Under the pieces are notes generated by a model. The model was not told the DNA's origin and ran no database searches. It worked only from the letters and a program-made list of their open reading frames with translations. From a virus, in the IMG/VR virus record IMGVR_UViG_3300025860_000003, positions 1 to 64,000 of that record: a DNA stretch of 64,000 nt. One strand, given 5' to 3'. Of this stretch, positions 1-7,611 are shown in pieces (the stretch's first letter is position 1; each line of letters starts with the position of its first letter). Both the position numbers and the translations under genes were made by a program.

Positions 1-126
1 ATAATGTTTGTATTGAGTCTTTTCAAAAATCTTACCTGGAGTTTCTTTCCACTCAAACGGAATATTTCTATCTTCGTACCAACGAGTGGAGACTGGACCC
101 ATCCAATTTGTGCTATAAGTTATCAT
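1..126 (-). CDS. Conserved small phage protein, partial
   Basis: The first 42 codons of a gene that runs off the left edge; it starts at ATG 126 (MITYSTNWMG...). The opening Tyr-Ser-Thr-Asn-Trp-Met-Gly-Pro resembles a conserved protein I recall from several marine T4-like phages. Its function is unknown and the C-terminus is not in the window. Confidence 0.6.
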   Translation of the reverse strand, partial: MITYSTNWMGPVSTRWYEDRNIPFEWKETPGKIFEKTQYKHY

Positions 127-136
127 AATCGTCCTA

Positions 137-280
137 TTAAAAATGCTTAGTGAATGTTATTTCAAAGTAATCTTTATCGCTTAGATCAATATGGAAATAT
201 GACTTCTTACCATATAGGATTGTCCACTCCATATCATAATCTTGTTTTAGTTTGTCCATTGTTGACATTGGTTCTGCCAT
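137..280 (-). CDS. Hypothetical 47-aa protein
   Basis: A short reading frame (MAEPMSTMDKLKQDYDMEW...) filling the space between its neighbours. It is hydrophilic, with a beta-rich aromatic C-terminal half (YGKKSYFHIDLSDKDYFEITF). I see no known motif. It is supported only by gapless packing and an intact frame. Confidence 0.5.
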   Translation of the reverse strand: MAEPMSTMDKLKQDYDMEWTILYGKKSYFHIDLSDKDYFEITFTKHF

Positions 281-319
281 CGTTAAACATAGAGTACACA
301 GTAAAGGACTAAGCATTGA

Positions 320-433
320 TTATAATTTTCGGTTGATCCACAAACAAGTTTTAGTAACTATAATAGTGGCTGTGATGATTGATAGTATAATAGCAAATGA
401 TAACAAAAACCCATACATAAATTCTAATAACAT
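320..433 (-). CDS. Hypothetical 37-aa membrane peptide
   Basis: MLLEFMYGFLLSFAIILSII... encodes one hydrophobic helix at about residues 8-28 followed by a short basic tail (WINRKL), so a single-pass inner-membrane peptide is likely. It begins 2 bp after the stop of the 134-aa gene upstream. Function unknown. Confidence 0.5.
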   Translation of the reverse strand: MLLEFMYGFLLSFAIILSIITATIIVTKTCLWINRKL

Positions 434-434
434 G

Positions 435-839
435 CTATTTTCCTTTATCATTATCAGGGAGGTCGTAGTCAGGATCCGCAGGGTCTACTGGGAATGGGAT
501 ATTCTCATCAACATCCATCATCCATTGAGCATAAACCATATCATCTTCTTCGTCAATCTCTACAGCAATCATCTTATCAGCTACGTGTTGGAACATATGC
601 CCCTCGCCTCTGTTTCGATAGACTAGTGATCGTATTGCTTCGGTTATGAAAACAAAGTCACGGGCAAACGTTTGAGAGTCATCCGCAACATCAGTTTCCA
701 TCAACTCATCAAGGAGATAGTTGATCCACTTCTGAACTATCTCTTCAGTCTCACCTTGATACTCATCATATTGCTCCTGAGCTGTAGCAGGCTTTGGTTT
801 AAGTCTTGAAGTTAAATCAATTACATTACCTTTACTCAC
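435..839 (-). CDS. Conserved hypothetical protein, 134 aa, GTG start
   Basis: The longest open frame here begins far inside the upstream gene, but the likely start is GTG at 839 (MSKGNVIDLTS). That codon overlaps the upstream stop (GGTGAGTAA) and is preceded by a strong GGAGGA ribosome site about 9 nt away. The protein is acidic, with a helical middle (EEIVQKWINYLLDELMETD) and a Pro/Asp-rich tail. No family recognised. It is translationally coupled to the clamp-motif protein upstream. Confidence 0.7.
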   Translation of the reverse strand: MSKGNVIDLTSRLKPKPATAQEQYDEYQGETEEIVQKWINYLLDELMETDVADDSQTFARDFVFITEAIRSLVYRNRGEGHMFQHVADKMIAVEIDEEDDMVYAQWMMDVDENIPFPVDPADPDYDLPDNDKGK

Positions 840-1428
840 CAAAGAAGTCCTCCAAGTTAGATAACCCAGCAGCAACAATCGGTTGCTCAACAGCCGCTTC
901 TTGTGTGTCACCCCAGTCAGCAGGCATACCACCCTTATCTTCAGAGACGCCCCAAACATAACCAAGGTCTGGATAAAATACACCTTGAGTGCGTTTCGGA
1001 TTGCCTTGCGCATCATATGCAAGAGTTAAACAGACTTCACCCATCCTGTTCTGTCGATCTTTACCCCAGAACATATCACACCAATCACCGCTTTCAAGAT
1101 AACGCTGCATGTTGCGGGCATAACCTTCAGCCATAATCTTCTTGGCAAGCGCACCCTTAATACCAGCACGGTCGTTCTTACCCTCAGCCGAGGCAATTTC
1201 ACGTTGATGTTTGATCCACTCTTTCACATTAGACATGTGGAGCGGATCATCAGTCGGGAGGTCAAGAACATTTTGGTGGATGTTCTTATAGGTTGGTGGG
1301 TTCTCAAGCATACGCTTTTCGCGAGCTTTAGCCAGACGCTCTACCGCAGCAGCCTTTTGCTCAGCTGACATTGGTTTGCGTGGTTTACGGATCTTTTTGC
1401 GGACGTAACTTTCAGGTTCTTTAGCCAT
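832..1428 (-). CDS. Basic phage protein with clamp-binding-like C-terminus
   Basis: 198 aa from ATG 1428; a longer TTG-start frame is less likely. The N-terminus is basic (KKIRKPRKPMSAEQKAAAVERL), followed by a conserved helical segment (SNVKEWIKHQREIASAE) and an aromatic region. Similar proteins occur in marine T4-like phages as far as I recall, without a known role. The C-terminus ends SNLEDFFGE, an acidic-hydrophobic tail like the sliding-clamp-binding tails of T4-type polymerases and late-transcription factors. I infer that it binds gp45. It has its own sigma70-type promoter at 1458-1486. Confidence 0.75.
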   Translation of the reverse strand: MAKEPESYVRKKIRKPRKPMSAEQKAAAVERLAKAREKRMLENPPTYKNIHQNVLDLPTDDPLHMSNVKEWIKHQREIASAEGKNDRAGIKGALAKKIMAEGYARNMQRYLESGDWCDMFWGKDRQNRMGEVCLTLAYDAQGNPKRTQGVFYPDLGYVWGVSEDKGGMPADWGDTQEAAVEQPIVAAGLSNLEDFFGE

Positions 1429-1457
1429 AATCTTAATCTCACTCAATTTGAACAACA

Positions 1458-1486
1458 AGTATACTATAGTCTATGTAGGATGTCAA
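1458..1486 (-). promoter_or_regulatory. Sigma70-type promoter
   Basis: On the minus strand: TTGACA, 17 bp, TATACT, followed 30 nt later by the start at 1428. The -35 box is perfect and the -10 differs at one base. Confidence 0.8.
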
Positions 1487-1498
1487 CCTTTTTTTGAT

Positions 1499-1804
1499 CT
1501 ATCTGCCGATATGGGTTAAATCAGAGTTGGGCACGACCATGTATCCACCTTTATTGTATGCTATTGATACGGTGTAATTCTTTGATACTTCGCGCTTGTA
1601 TGAATCGTCGACTTGAACGTTAGACGATGGGGGAGTGAGTGGAGCAGACATATAATCATTCTGCTCCTCTCTTCGGTATGGCACTGCCTTAACTGGCATC
1701 TCTCTGAATGCGGGCTTATACTTCTTTGTTGTATTTAATGCCTTTGTTTTACGCTTACGTCCAGACATATCATATCTCAATGATCCAGCAGTCGTACCTT
1801 TCAT
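1499..1804 (-). CDS. Conserved basic phage protein
   Basis: 101 aa; Lys/Arg-rich at the front (MSGRKRKTKALNTTKKYKPA) with a Pro-rich middle. Similar short proteins occur in marine T4-like phages; I know no function. Two starts are possible: ATG 1804 with GAGAG upstream, or ATG 1768 at MSGRKR, which also has a GAG. I kept the longer form, although relatives as I recall them begin at MSGRKR. Confidence 0.65.
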   Translation of the reverse strand: MKGTTAGSLRYDMSGRKRKTKALNTTKKYKPAFREMPVKAVPYRREEQNDYMSAPLTPPSSNVQVDDSYKREVSKNYTVSIAYNKGGYMVVPNSDLTHIGR

Positions 1805-1807
1805 AAT

Positions 1808-2809
1808 TTATTCTCTCAGTAGCTTACTAAACAGTTGGAGCCATTCACTCTCTCTGTAACTCCAATTATAAAAATTGTCAATATATACTTTAGCCATTTC
1901 CAACTTACTTTGCTGTCCAGCAGAGCGATGGCTGTGTATGGCATTGACCAATGTCTCAATGAATTCATGCGCATGGCTATTGGGATCTTCATGATACTGG
2001 TACATTGTCGCAAACCCAGCAGTCGTTTCTGGTAATGCTGCATGATTAGGACAAACAATCTCGCATCCAGCACTCATAGCTTCTATAGCAGCAATACATG
2101 AAGTCTCTTGCCAAATGTTAGGATATGCAAAGATATGTGCTTGTTTTAGAGCTTCACGCACAACATCATTAGGCTGATAACCATGATACGTCATATTTGG
2201 ATGAGAGTCAACCTTTTCAAACACACCTTTATATGGGATATCTCTATCTGCCCAACCATAAGCATTGAATGACGAATACACATCAAGGTGTAATTCCACC
2301 TGATCTTTAAAGTGATTACATATCCACTCAAAGCAAGGAACAAGAATCTCAAGACCGCGATGAGGAGTTGTGTGATAGATTAGGTTGATTCGCTCGGTTG
2401 GCTTTGGTTCGGTCAACACGATTGGATCGATAGCATTGTGGATAACATGCGTTTCTTTATAGCGAAGAGCATGTTGATAGTGGAATGATTGCATCTGGTG
2501 ATTGCTCACAAATACAATTTTATCAAACTTATTCCTGCTGCTCGGCTTACTTAGATGGGCAGCTTCTGGATCATCACAAGTGTCATGCAGAAGAAGAATG
2601 TTCTTTTTAGAAAGATCAATACTATCTTCACGAACTCTAGAATGGATCACATTGATCTTATCATCAAGCCCATTCCTTTCTAAGATATCAGTTATCCGTT
2701 CAGCCATCATTTCCGTGCCGCCTTTAGCGTCAGCATATGTGCCGTCAGCTTGGGGTTTCGGAAACGAGACATCAACCATTTCTTCTTCTGCAATGACATC
2801 AAGGCTCAT
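1808..2809 (-). CDS. Glycosyltransferase family 4-like
   Basis: 333 aa with a GT-B layout. The N-terminal domain has GGTEMMAERITDILE (acceptor side). The C-terminal domain has IYHTTPHRGLEILVPCFE and the E-x7-E segment ETSCIAAIEAMSAGCEIVCPN, characteristic of retaining GT4 enzymes that bind the nucleotide-sugar. It probably transfers a sugar to host surface glycan, phage protein or modified DNA; the target cannot be told. The start overlaps the upstream stop (TAATG). It is one of six glycosyltransferase-like genes in the window. Confidence 0.85.
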   Translation of the reverse strand: MSLDVIAEEEMVDVSFPKPQADGTYADAKGGTEMMAERITDILERNGLDDKINVIHSRVREDSIDLSKKNILLLHDTCDDPEAAHLSKPSSRNKFDKIVFVSNHQMQSFHYQHALRYKETHVIHNAIDPIVLTEPKPTERINLIYHTTPHRGLEILVPCFEWICNHFKDQVELHLDVYSSFNAYGWADRDIPYKGVFEKVDSHPNMTYHGYQPNDVVREALKQAHIFAYPNIWQETSCIAAIEAMSAGCEIVCPNHAALPETTAGFATMYQYHEDPNSHAHEFIETLVNAIHSHRSAGQQSKLEMAKVYIDNFYNWSYRESEWLQLFSKLLRE

Positions 2810-3090
2810 TATGCTTCAACTTCCGAGTCAACATGAGCAACAGATTTAATTTTATCCATACGGAAAGATCGCCAGCCATTAGCATTAACGTCCCAAACAG
2901 ACAAAGAAGTTTCCGCAGCTTTCTTAGTGTCACCATCAACTTTAGAAGCAACAGCAGCTGGAAGAATGTCACGTTTAAGAGTACATGTCATAACACGCTC
3001 GTCACCGTTCAGTTTGTCGAATGTAACTTGTAGTACATTCGCGACAAGAAGATCGCGCAATTCGTCACGACTAAATTGATTATAAACCAT
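2809..3090 (-). CDS. WYL_2 / SH3-barrel protein (DUF2693-like)
   Basis: The start is set at ATG 3090 by GAGG 6 nt upstream. The 93-aa protein contains VTFDKLNGDERVMTCTL, a LP turn and GWRSFRMDKIKSV, the pattern of the small SH3-like beta-barrel family (DUF2693, WYL_2) common in T4-like phages. The core V-x-F-x-K-x(2)-G-x(2)-R-V-M-x-C-T-L is shared with the gene at 47739-48005. A nucleic-acid or ligand-sensing role is likely from the fold but unproven. Confidence 0.7.
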   Translation of the reverse strand: MVYNQFSRDELRDLLVANVLQVTFDKLNGDERVMTCTLKRDILPAAVASKVDGDTKKAAETSLSVWDVNANGWRSFRMDKIKSVAHVDSEVEA

Positions 3091-3142
3091 ACAATACCTC
3101 ATAAAATATCACCGAATTAAATAACAAAAGAAGTGGTTCTTC

Positions 3143-3179
3143 GATCACGTGTCACAGAGCTTTTGGCTCTATCGTGATC
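3143..3179 (-). other. Compound hairpin between genes
   Basis: GATCACG pairs with CGTGATC, and inside that AGAGC pairs with GCTCT around a four-base loop. It lies in the 120-bp gap after the gene ending at 3211. No T-run follows on the minus strand, so it is not a standard terminator. A 29-codon frame (MRQWGSLNED...) also crosses it but has no ribosome site. Confidence 0.5.
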
Positions 3180-3210
3180 CTCGTTGAGACTTCCCCATTG
3201 CCTCATATAT

Positions 3211-3378
3211 TTACGCTTTGTCTCGTTTCAACCATTGGTCTACTTCGCAACCGATAAGTGTAACACTTACCACTATTTGTACAGGATCAAACATCACAAT
3301 ACCAGCGACCAGCCCAACAAGACCGATCGTTAAACCAAAGCCGATAGCGGCACGTGTCTTCATAAATTTACTAAACAT
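3211..3378 (-). CDS. Small two-helix membrane protein
   Basis: 55 aa. The start ATG 3378 is chosen because GGAG sits 6 nt upstream; the frame could extend further. Two hydrophobic segments (AAIGFGLTIGLVGLVAGIVMF and VQIVVSVTLIGCEV) are followed by a charged tail (DQWLKRDKA). It overlaps the stop of the 45-aa gene upstream (ATGTTTAG). Function unknown. Confidence 0.6.
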   Translation of the reverse strand: MFSKFMKTRAAIGFGLTIGLVGLVAGIVMFDPVQIVVSVTLIGCEVDQWLKRDKA

Positions 3379-3508
3379 CATTATCTCCAACAAGTCTTCT
3401 ACATTCTTCGAATCTTCGCATTGACGTTCTAACGCCATAAAGGTCGTCTTGATTATCAACCGCAAACGCCAACCAAAATAACAACCAGATCCGAGCAATC
3501 AATAACAT
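3371..3508 (-). CDS. Hypothetical 45-aa protein, probably leaderless
   Basis: MLLIARIWLLFWLAFAVDNQ... has a hydrophobic N-terminus like a signal anchor and an Arg-rich tail. It begins six bases after the -10 box of the promoter at 3515-3543, at the expected transcription start, with no room for a ribosome site. Its stop overlaps the next ATG. Supported by position and intact frame only. Confidence 0.5.
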   Translation of the reverse strand: MLLIARIWLLFWLAFAVDNQDDLYGVRTSMRRFEECRRLVGDNDV

Positions 3509-3514
3509 GAGTTT

Positions 3515-3543
3515 ATTATACTACATTGCTCAATATAAGTCAA
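3515..3543 (-). promoter_or_regulatory. Sigma70-type promoter
   Basis: On the minus strand: TTGACT, 17 bp, TATAAT, directly after the cochaperonin stop. The -10 is perfect. The ATG at 3508 coincides with the predicted start of transcription. Confidence 0.85.
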
Positions 3544-3807
3544 CTACAATACAACTTTAATATTCTCAGCAGGAACGATATTTAGTTTCTTTCCCTCTAC
3601 AGTAATGGGAATACTATTAGCCCAACTCAGGTATACGACATCACCGACTACCACGTCTTCGACGCTATCGGCTACAGCCAATACAGTTGCTGGCTTAGAT
3701 GATTGATCATCGTCAGGTGTCCCAGTTAGGATAATGCCGCCCATCGTTGTTGTTTCTTTTTCTTCCGCTTCCAGCATGACTAACACGCTATCATTTAACA
3801 TCTTCAT
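3544..3807 (-). CDS. GroES-like cochaperonin (gp31-type)
   Basis: 87 aa. LNDSVLVMLEAEEKETTTMGGIILTG matches the GroES start, including the mobile-loop region before GGI-x-L. It is followed by the barrel strands ATVLAVADSVEDVVVGDVVYL and a final VPAENIKVVL. GroES-type proteins cap GroEL; T4 gp31 replaces host GroES to fold the capsid protein gp23. It is shorter than T4 gp31 (111 aa) and close to host GroES. A ribosome site AAGGTGA lies about 7 nt upstream. Confidence 0.8.
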   Translation of the reverse strand: MKMLNDSVLVMLEAEEKETTTMGGIILTGTPDDDQSSKPATVLAVADSVEDVVVGDVVYLSWANSIPITVEGKKLNIVPAENIKVVL

Positions 3808-3810
3808 CTA

Positions 3811-3915
3811 TTATTCACCTTGTTTTAAACGTTCAATTATTTCAATTAAATCATCCATAGCTTCCATATCGCTCTGGGATTCAGTATCAATTTCTAGCTC
3901 AATTTTTATTTTCAT
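3811..3915 (-). CDS. Hypothetical acidic 34-aa peptide
   Basis: MKIKIELEIDTESQSDMEAM... is a short acidic, helical frame between the tRNA and the cochaperonin gene. Its last codons contain the ribosome site of the next gene, so coupling is possible. Its own ribosome site is weak. Confidence 0.45.
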   Translation of the reverse strand: MKIKIELEIDTESQSDMEAMDDLIEIIERLKQGE

Positions 3916-3930
3916 CTGTCACACTTTATC

Positions 3931-4006
<76 letters not shown>

Positions 4007-4020
4007 ATTGTTAAGTTGTT

Positions 4021-4049
4021 ATTATACTACACATTTGGGTGAAAGGCAA
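4021..4049 (-). promoter_or_regulatory. Sigma70-type promoter of the tRNA
   Basis: TTGCCT, 17 bp, TATAAT on the minus strand. The -10 ends 15 bp before the first base of tRNA-Thr. Confidence 0.85.
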
Positions 4050-4072
4050 GCGTTATTTGGGTAATAGTTGGC

Positions 4073-4225
4073 TTACCATTGGTGGATCACGCCTGCTATG
4101 ATAACAAAGCATGTAATAAAGTTTACAAGGACAATCACCGTTCTTATGGACGCTACAAGATCAGCTTCGCTTTTACTGCCGACTTTCTCGCCCAGTGACT
4201 TAGCCCATAATCGCCACCAACGCAT
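4073..4225 (-). CDS. Small conserved membrane protein MRWWRLW
   Basis: 50 aa: MRWWRLWAKSLGEKVGSKSE, then one transmembrane helix (TVIVLVNFITCFVIIAGVI). Small proteins starting MRWWRLWAK-x-LGEK are conserved in marine T4-like phages as I recall; function unknown. The ATG overlaps the upstream stop (TAATG). Confidence 0.7.
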   Translation of the reverse strand: MRWWRLWAKSLGEKVGSKSEADLVASIRTVIVLVNFITCFVIIAGVIHQW

Positions 4226-4362
4226 TAGTCCTTGCCTCTACGACGATCAATGCCAATGTCTGTTACCACAATCAAATATAACACACCAACGATAACACTT
4301 GTGACCATAAGACCAATCATCGCATAACTTAATGTATTTCCTAACATGTTTAATATATCCAT
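4225..4362 (-). CDS. Hypothetical 45-aa membrane protein
   Basis: MDILNMLGNTLSYAMIGLMV... has one long hydrophobic stretch (AMIGLMVTSVIVGVLYLIVV) and a basic end (DRRRGKD). It fits exactly between the glycosyltransferase-like gene and the MRWWRLW protein, with a TAATG junction. Function unknown. Confidence 0.6.
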   Translation of the reverse strand: MDILNMLGNTLSYAMIGLMVTSVIVGVLYLIVVTDIGIDRRRGKD

Positions 4363-4364
4363 GA

Positions 4365-5000
4365 CTATTCCTCTATTGCCATTATCATACTAGTTTTATC
4401 AACGCCATTGCTTATAAACTCTTGCCCCAACCACTGTATCTCATCATGAAGTTCTAGAGCCATATGCTCTATGGTCTCAATACCAGTCCTCTCACGCTCA
4501 TGAGCATACCAAGCCAACACATTAGATACCTCATGTATTTTATTGTCGATATAAAGCGCATTAGTGTTCGGGTTTGTTGAGTCTCCAGAGACAGCTAACA
4601 AAGAATCAGGCAGGACAATAGTATTCATCACAATTGAGTCGATGTTAAGAACTAACACCTTTCCAGCATTAGCCAATACAACTGGCAAATTTTTGTGTTT
4701 TGAATTTCTATATTCTTTGACACGGTCATCATCAGTCATACCATTAGTGTCTAGTTCTTCAAATGTACATGTAAACTTCTCTTCCACATCATCCATGAGA
4801 AAGGAAACTCTTTCATATACCATCGGAGAAGGATTCACTATATGTACATGGCAAGGCATTCCACCACTACCAGTAACCGACCTGACGAATGCTTCGCCAT
4901 GTTTCATGAAGTACAGACTATCGCAGGCAGCAAATACTACTGGGTTGCATTGCACTATTCCATCAAGATTTTCTTCATCTATAACTATTGTGTCACTCAT
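4365..5000 (-). CDS. Putative GT-A glycosyltransferase
   Basis: 211 aa. The N-terminal Rossmann-like pattern (PVVFAACDSLYFMKHGEAFVRSV, then HVHIVNP) and the metal-site-like VLVLNIDSIVM are typical of GT-A transferases that use a D-x-D/S motif. It lies back to back with another glycosyltransferase-like gene (4997-5719), with an ATGA overlap. Substrate unknown; family assignment is by pattern only. Confidence 0.55.
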   Translation of the reverse strand: MSDTIVIDEENLDGIVQCNPVVFAACDSLYFMKHGEAFVRSVTGSGGMPCHVHIVNPSPMVYERVSFLMDDVEEKFTCTFEELDTNGMTDDDRVKEYRNSKHKNLPVVLANAGKVLVLNIDSIVMNTIVLPDSLLAVSGDSTNPNTNALYIDNKIHEVSNVLAWYAHERERTGIETIEHMALELHDEIQWLGQEFISNGVDKTSMIMAIEE

Positions 5001-5719
5001 TGTCCGATAATCCCATATTGTATACCACGATCAACCGCATAATCTTCAACACGATATCCTTCATTTTCAGCTTCATCCACTTTATCCCAAAACAACTCAA
5101 CCAGCTCGTGTTTAGGATGGTCAACAGTTTCGCCAGTAAACCATTTCGGCTTCCATGGCTGGGTTGGCATATGAGTGTAATGTATTTGTTTGAATGGCTC
5201 GACATCACCGTCATGGCTATTCCATGCAGGGTCTAAAGTGCCGATGGGTATCTCTTGTTGTACAAAGTTTATGAACCTGTGGTGTGCTCTTGGATCGACT
5301 TTCCATTGAGCTGACGGCTTTTGACCTTTAAACTTAGAGCAGTCAAATAAGATAACACAGAACTCTTTACCGCCAAACCGTTTGCCGTCTCGGGCAAGCA
5401 TTACATTGTCACCCATATCCATATCAAACAACTCACCAATGTCATGGAAGTTTAACATATCAACATCAGTGTATATTGCTCGTCCTTCAAAGTTACAGTA
5501 TTCGGGGATAGCCCAGCGGAATCCTGAGAATGGAGTAGACCAATTCTGATCAGCAAAGCCATGCCAGAAAGAATTAGGATCATCTGTTTTACGCATCCAA
5601 ACAATTTCAATACTACGAAAGGAATTGTTCCTCAGCGTGTACTCATACGCCATCTCAATCAATGCGTCTTCACCATTAGATGACGTACCAATAAACAACT
5701 TCACAGGATCTTTTTTCAT
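4997..5719 (-). CDS. Glycosyltransferase (GT8-like)
   Basis: 240 aa. LFIGTSSNGEDALIEMAYEYTLR opens the nucleotide-sugar fold and AIYTDVDMLNFHDIGELF carries the D-x-D metal site followed by the usual helix. HYTHMPTQPW near the end fits the C-terminal His region of GT8-like enzymes. The start overlaps nothing upstream. The end overlaps the next glycosyltransferase-like gene, so the two may act on the same acceptor. Confidence 0.7.
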   Translation of the reverse strand: MKKDPVKLFIGTSSNGEDALIEMAYEYTLRNNSFRSIEIVWMRKTDDPNSFWHGFADQNWSTPFSGFRWAIPEYCNFEGRAIYTDVDMLNFHDIGELFDMDMGDNVMLARDGKRFGGKEFCVILFDCSKFKGQKPSAQWKVDPRAHHRFINFVQQEIPIGTLDPAWNSHDGDVEPFKQIHYTHMPTQPWKPKWFTGETVDHPKHELVELFWDKVDEAENEGYRVEDYAVDRGIQYGIIGQ

Positions 5720-5737
5720 AATAACCTCATTATATAT

Positions 5738-6187
5738 TTAAGACTTGAACTCTTCCTTCAACTTACTCACATGCTTACTATGTATCTTACAGCCGATGAA
5801 CTCGTTATAATACTCGTCCCGCAAAAGAACATCTTTCCCAAACTGTTCCTTTGCCTCGTAGTATGTACACTCACCCTTTGTTCTTGCTAGGTGTAGTATC
5901 TCACGTTTGAATGGTGTGCCATTCTCAACTAACAGCTTAACCGACTCACTGGATCCATAATAATCTTTCCAGTCAGACGGAACTTTAGTCTTAACCCTGC
6001 GCTTGCGAGTCTTGGTTACTGGCAGAGTCTTTGGCTTCCAGAAAAACTTCTTACCAACATACATCTTGCCAGTTTCCAATTCAGTCAGGCGATAACAAAA
6101 GCCGACCCATTCCTTTAACTCTTCTTCGGATGGGTCGTATGGTCTGCCTTTATATATCCAAGGGTTTACATAATTATTCGTCTTCAA
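5738..6187 (-). CDS. GIY-YIG-like phage nuclease candidate
   Basis: 149 aa. VGFCYRLTELETGKMYVGKKFFW fits the GIY-x(10)-YIG core (here CYR/YVG). A Lys/Arg-rich stretch (TKTRKRRVKTKVPSDWKDYYGSS) and the conserved-looking GECTYYEAKEQFGKDVLLRDEYYN follow. Related proteins in T4-like phages are annotated as putative endonucleases. Whether it cuts DNA is not shown. Confidence 0.6.
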   Translation of the reverse strand: MKTNNYVNPWIYKGRPYDPSEEELKEWVGFCYRLTELETGKMYVGKKFFWKPKTLPVTKTRKRRVKTKVPSDWKDYYGSSESVKLLVENGTPFKREILHLARTKGECTYYEAKEQFGKDVLLRDEYYNEFIGCKIHSKHVSKLKEEFKS

Positions 6188-6368
6188 AATCTAACTCGTC
6201 AAGCGCATCAAACTCAATAACGTCACTGAGATCAACTTCTGCTCCACAATAGGGGCAATATAGCGGTGGGTCTGTAATGTCATCCTGATTAAGGAGAATA
6301 ACCTGATATTCACTGCTACATTCTTCACAACATAACGTTGTTACTTCCTTTACTTCTTCTTCCATCAT
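6174..6368 (-). CDS. Small zinc-ribbon-like protein
   Basis: 64 aa, with C-C-x-x-C (LCCEECSSEY) and CPYCGAEVDL about 20 residues later, a plausible four-Cys zinc site, and an acidic tail (EFDALDELDFEDE). It sits between NrdB and the GIY-YIG-like gene and overlaps the latter. Function unknown. Confidence 0.65.
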   Translation of the reverse strand: MMEEEVKEVTTLCCEECSSEYQVILLNQDDITDPPLYCPYCGAEVDLSDVIEFDALDELDFEDE

Positions 6369-6374
6369 TCCTCT

Positions 6375-7574
6375 CTACGATGCGTATGCATCATCCCACG
6401 TTCCTGTAAGACCAGCAACTTCATATTCTGTCACACGGTTCTCAAAGAAGTTCGTGTGGTCTGCACCATTCAATACCCACTCCAACCATGGGAGCGGATT
6501 CTCTTTTACTCTGAAGTTTGTTCGTAAACCTAACTGAAGCAATCTTCTGTCTGTTATATAGCGGATATACTGTTTTACTTCTGCAGCGTCTAAGCCTTCA
6601 ACCTCGCCCATCTTGTAAGCCAGATCAATAAACTTATCTTCTAGCTTCACAGCTTGTCGTGCTATCTCATATATATCTTTCTTAAAATCTTCGTCTACGA
6701 TACGTGGATGCTCAGCGCAGAATGCTTTGAATAGCTTAGAGTTACCCTCAACGTGAATCGACTCATCACGGATAGACCATTCTACAACCTTGCCCATGCC
6801 TTTCATCTTACCATAACGCTGGAAGTTTAGTAGCATTACAAACGATGCAAATAACGCAACACCCTCGTTGAACACAGACTTAGCAAGCGACAATCCGAGA
6901 CCACGCATAGTAGTAACATCATTCTCGGTCATAAAGTCGATCTTATCAGCCATCTCTGAATACTCAAGAAAGGCATGATACTCGCTGTCAGGCAGACCAA
7001 GTGTTTCGTTCAGTAGAGCATATGCTCTTTGGTGGATACCCTCACGAGCAGCAAACGATCCAAGCATATTACGCACTTCATTGTTCTTAAATTTAGGAAC
7101 AAAGTTATCGTAGTAATTCTGACCAACCGCAACGTCTGACTGAGTAAACAAGCGCAGTACATTGGTGATGTAATCTTTCTCTACCTGTGTAACCTTACCC
7201 ATCTTCCAATCAGTAACGTCTTCAGAGAGATCAATCTCGTCTTCGATCCAGTGAGCCTTTTCGTGACGTGTAGTAATATCTACAGCCCAAGGATAATGGA
7301 ATGGTTTGTACGTTTCAGAGAACTCAAGCAGACCGCCAGCTTTCTTAACTAGCGTGTCAGCAATCTTCATAAGATCGTCATATGTTCCAATGTGTTTATC
7401 ATCAATAAAGATCTGCGGTACAGATCGTGCGTTCGGCAGTTTCTGGTAGAACGCCAAACGTTGTTCTTGATCATCTAGCTTGACCTCACGGACAACATAT
7501 CCATGAGTCTCAAACCAATACTTTGCCTTTACACAAAATGGGCAATTACTTTTACTGTAAATTAATACGTCCAA
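6375..7574 (-). CDS. nrdB: Glutaredoxin-NrdB fusion (RNR beta)
   Basis: 399 aa. Residues 1-75 are a glutaredoxin (YSKSNCPFCVKA, active site C11-P-F-C14; VPQIFIDDKHIGTYDDL). The rest is class I ribonucleotide reductase beta. The iron ligands are visible in FTQSDVA (Asp), EGIH (Glu/His), NEGVALF (Glu) and RDESIH (Glu/His), and the radical Tyr stands seven residues after the second ligand (EGIHQRAY). The protein makes the tyrosyl radical for NrdA, and the fused glutaredoxin could re-reduce NrdA. It lies directly after nrdA. Confidence 0.93.
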   Translation of the reverse strand: MDVLIYSKSNCPFCVKAKYWFETHGYVVREVKLDDQEQRLAFYQKLPNARSVPQIFIDDKHIGTYDDLMKIADTLVKKAGGLLEFSETYKPFHYPWAVDITTRHEKAHWIEDEIDLSEDVTDWKMGKVTQVEKDYITNVLRLFTQSDVAVGQNYYDNFVPKFKNNEVRNMLGSFAAREGIHQRAYALLNETLGLPDSEYHAFLEYSEMADKIDFMTENDVTTMRGLGLSLAKSVFNEGVALFASFVMLLNFQRYGKMKGMGKVVEWSIRDESIHVEGNSKLFKAFCAEHPRIVDEDFKKDIYEIARQAVKLEDKFIDLAYKMGEVEGLDAAEVKQYIRYITDRRLLQLGLRTNFRVKENPLPWLEWVLNGADHTNFFENRVTEYEVAGLTGTWDDAYAS

Positions 7575-7611
7575 TTCTCTCTCCTAGAATATGTATATTT
7601 CATTTGACTCA

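Noticed and set aside
435-1022. 195-aa version of the gene ending at 435
   Set aside because: It would overlap the upstream gene by 190 bp. GTG 839 with GGAGGA upstream is a better start.
4564-5010. Plus-strand ORFs longer than 100 aa (e.g. 148 aa here; 23180-23641; 57033-57509)
   Set aside because: All lie fully inside well-supported minus-strand genes, lack ribosome sites, and have shifted-frame composition.
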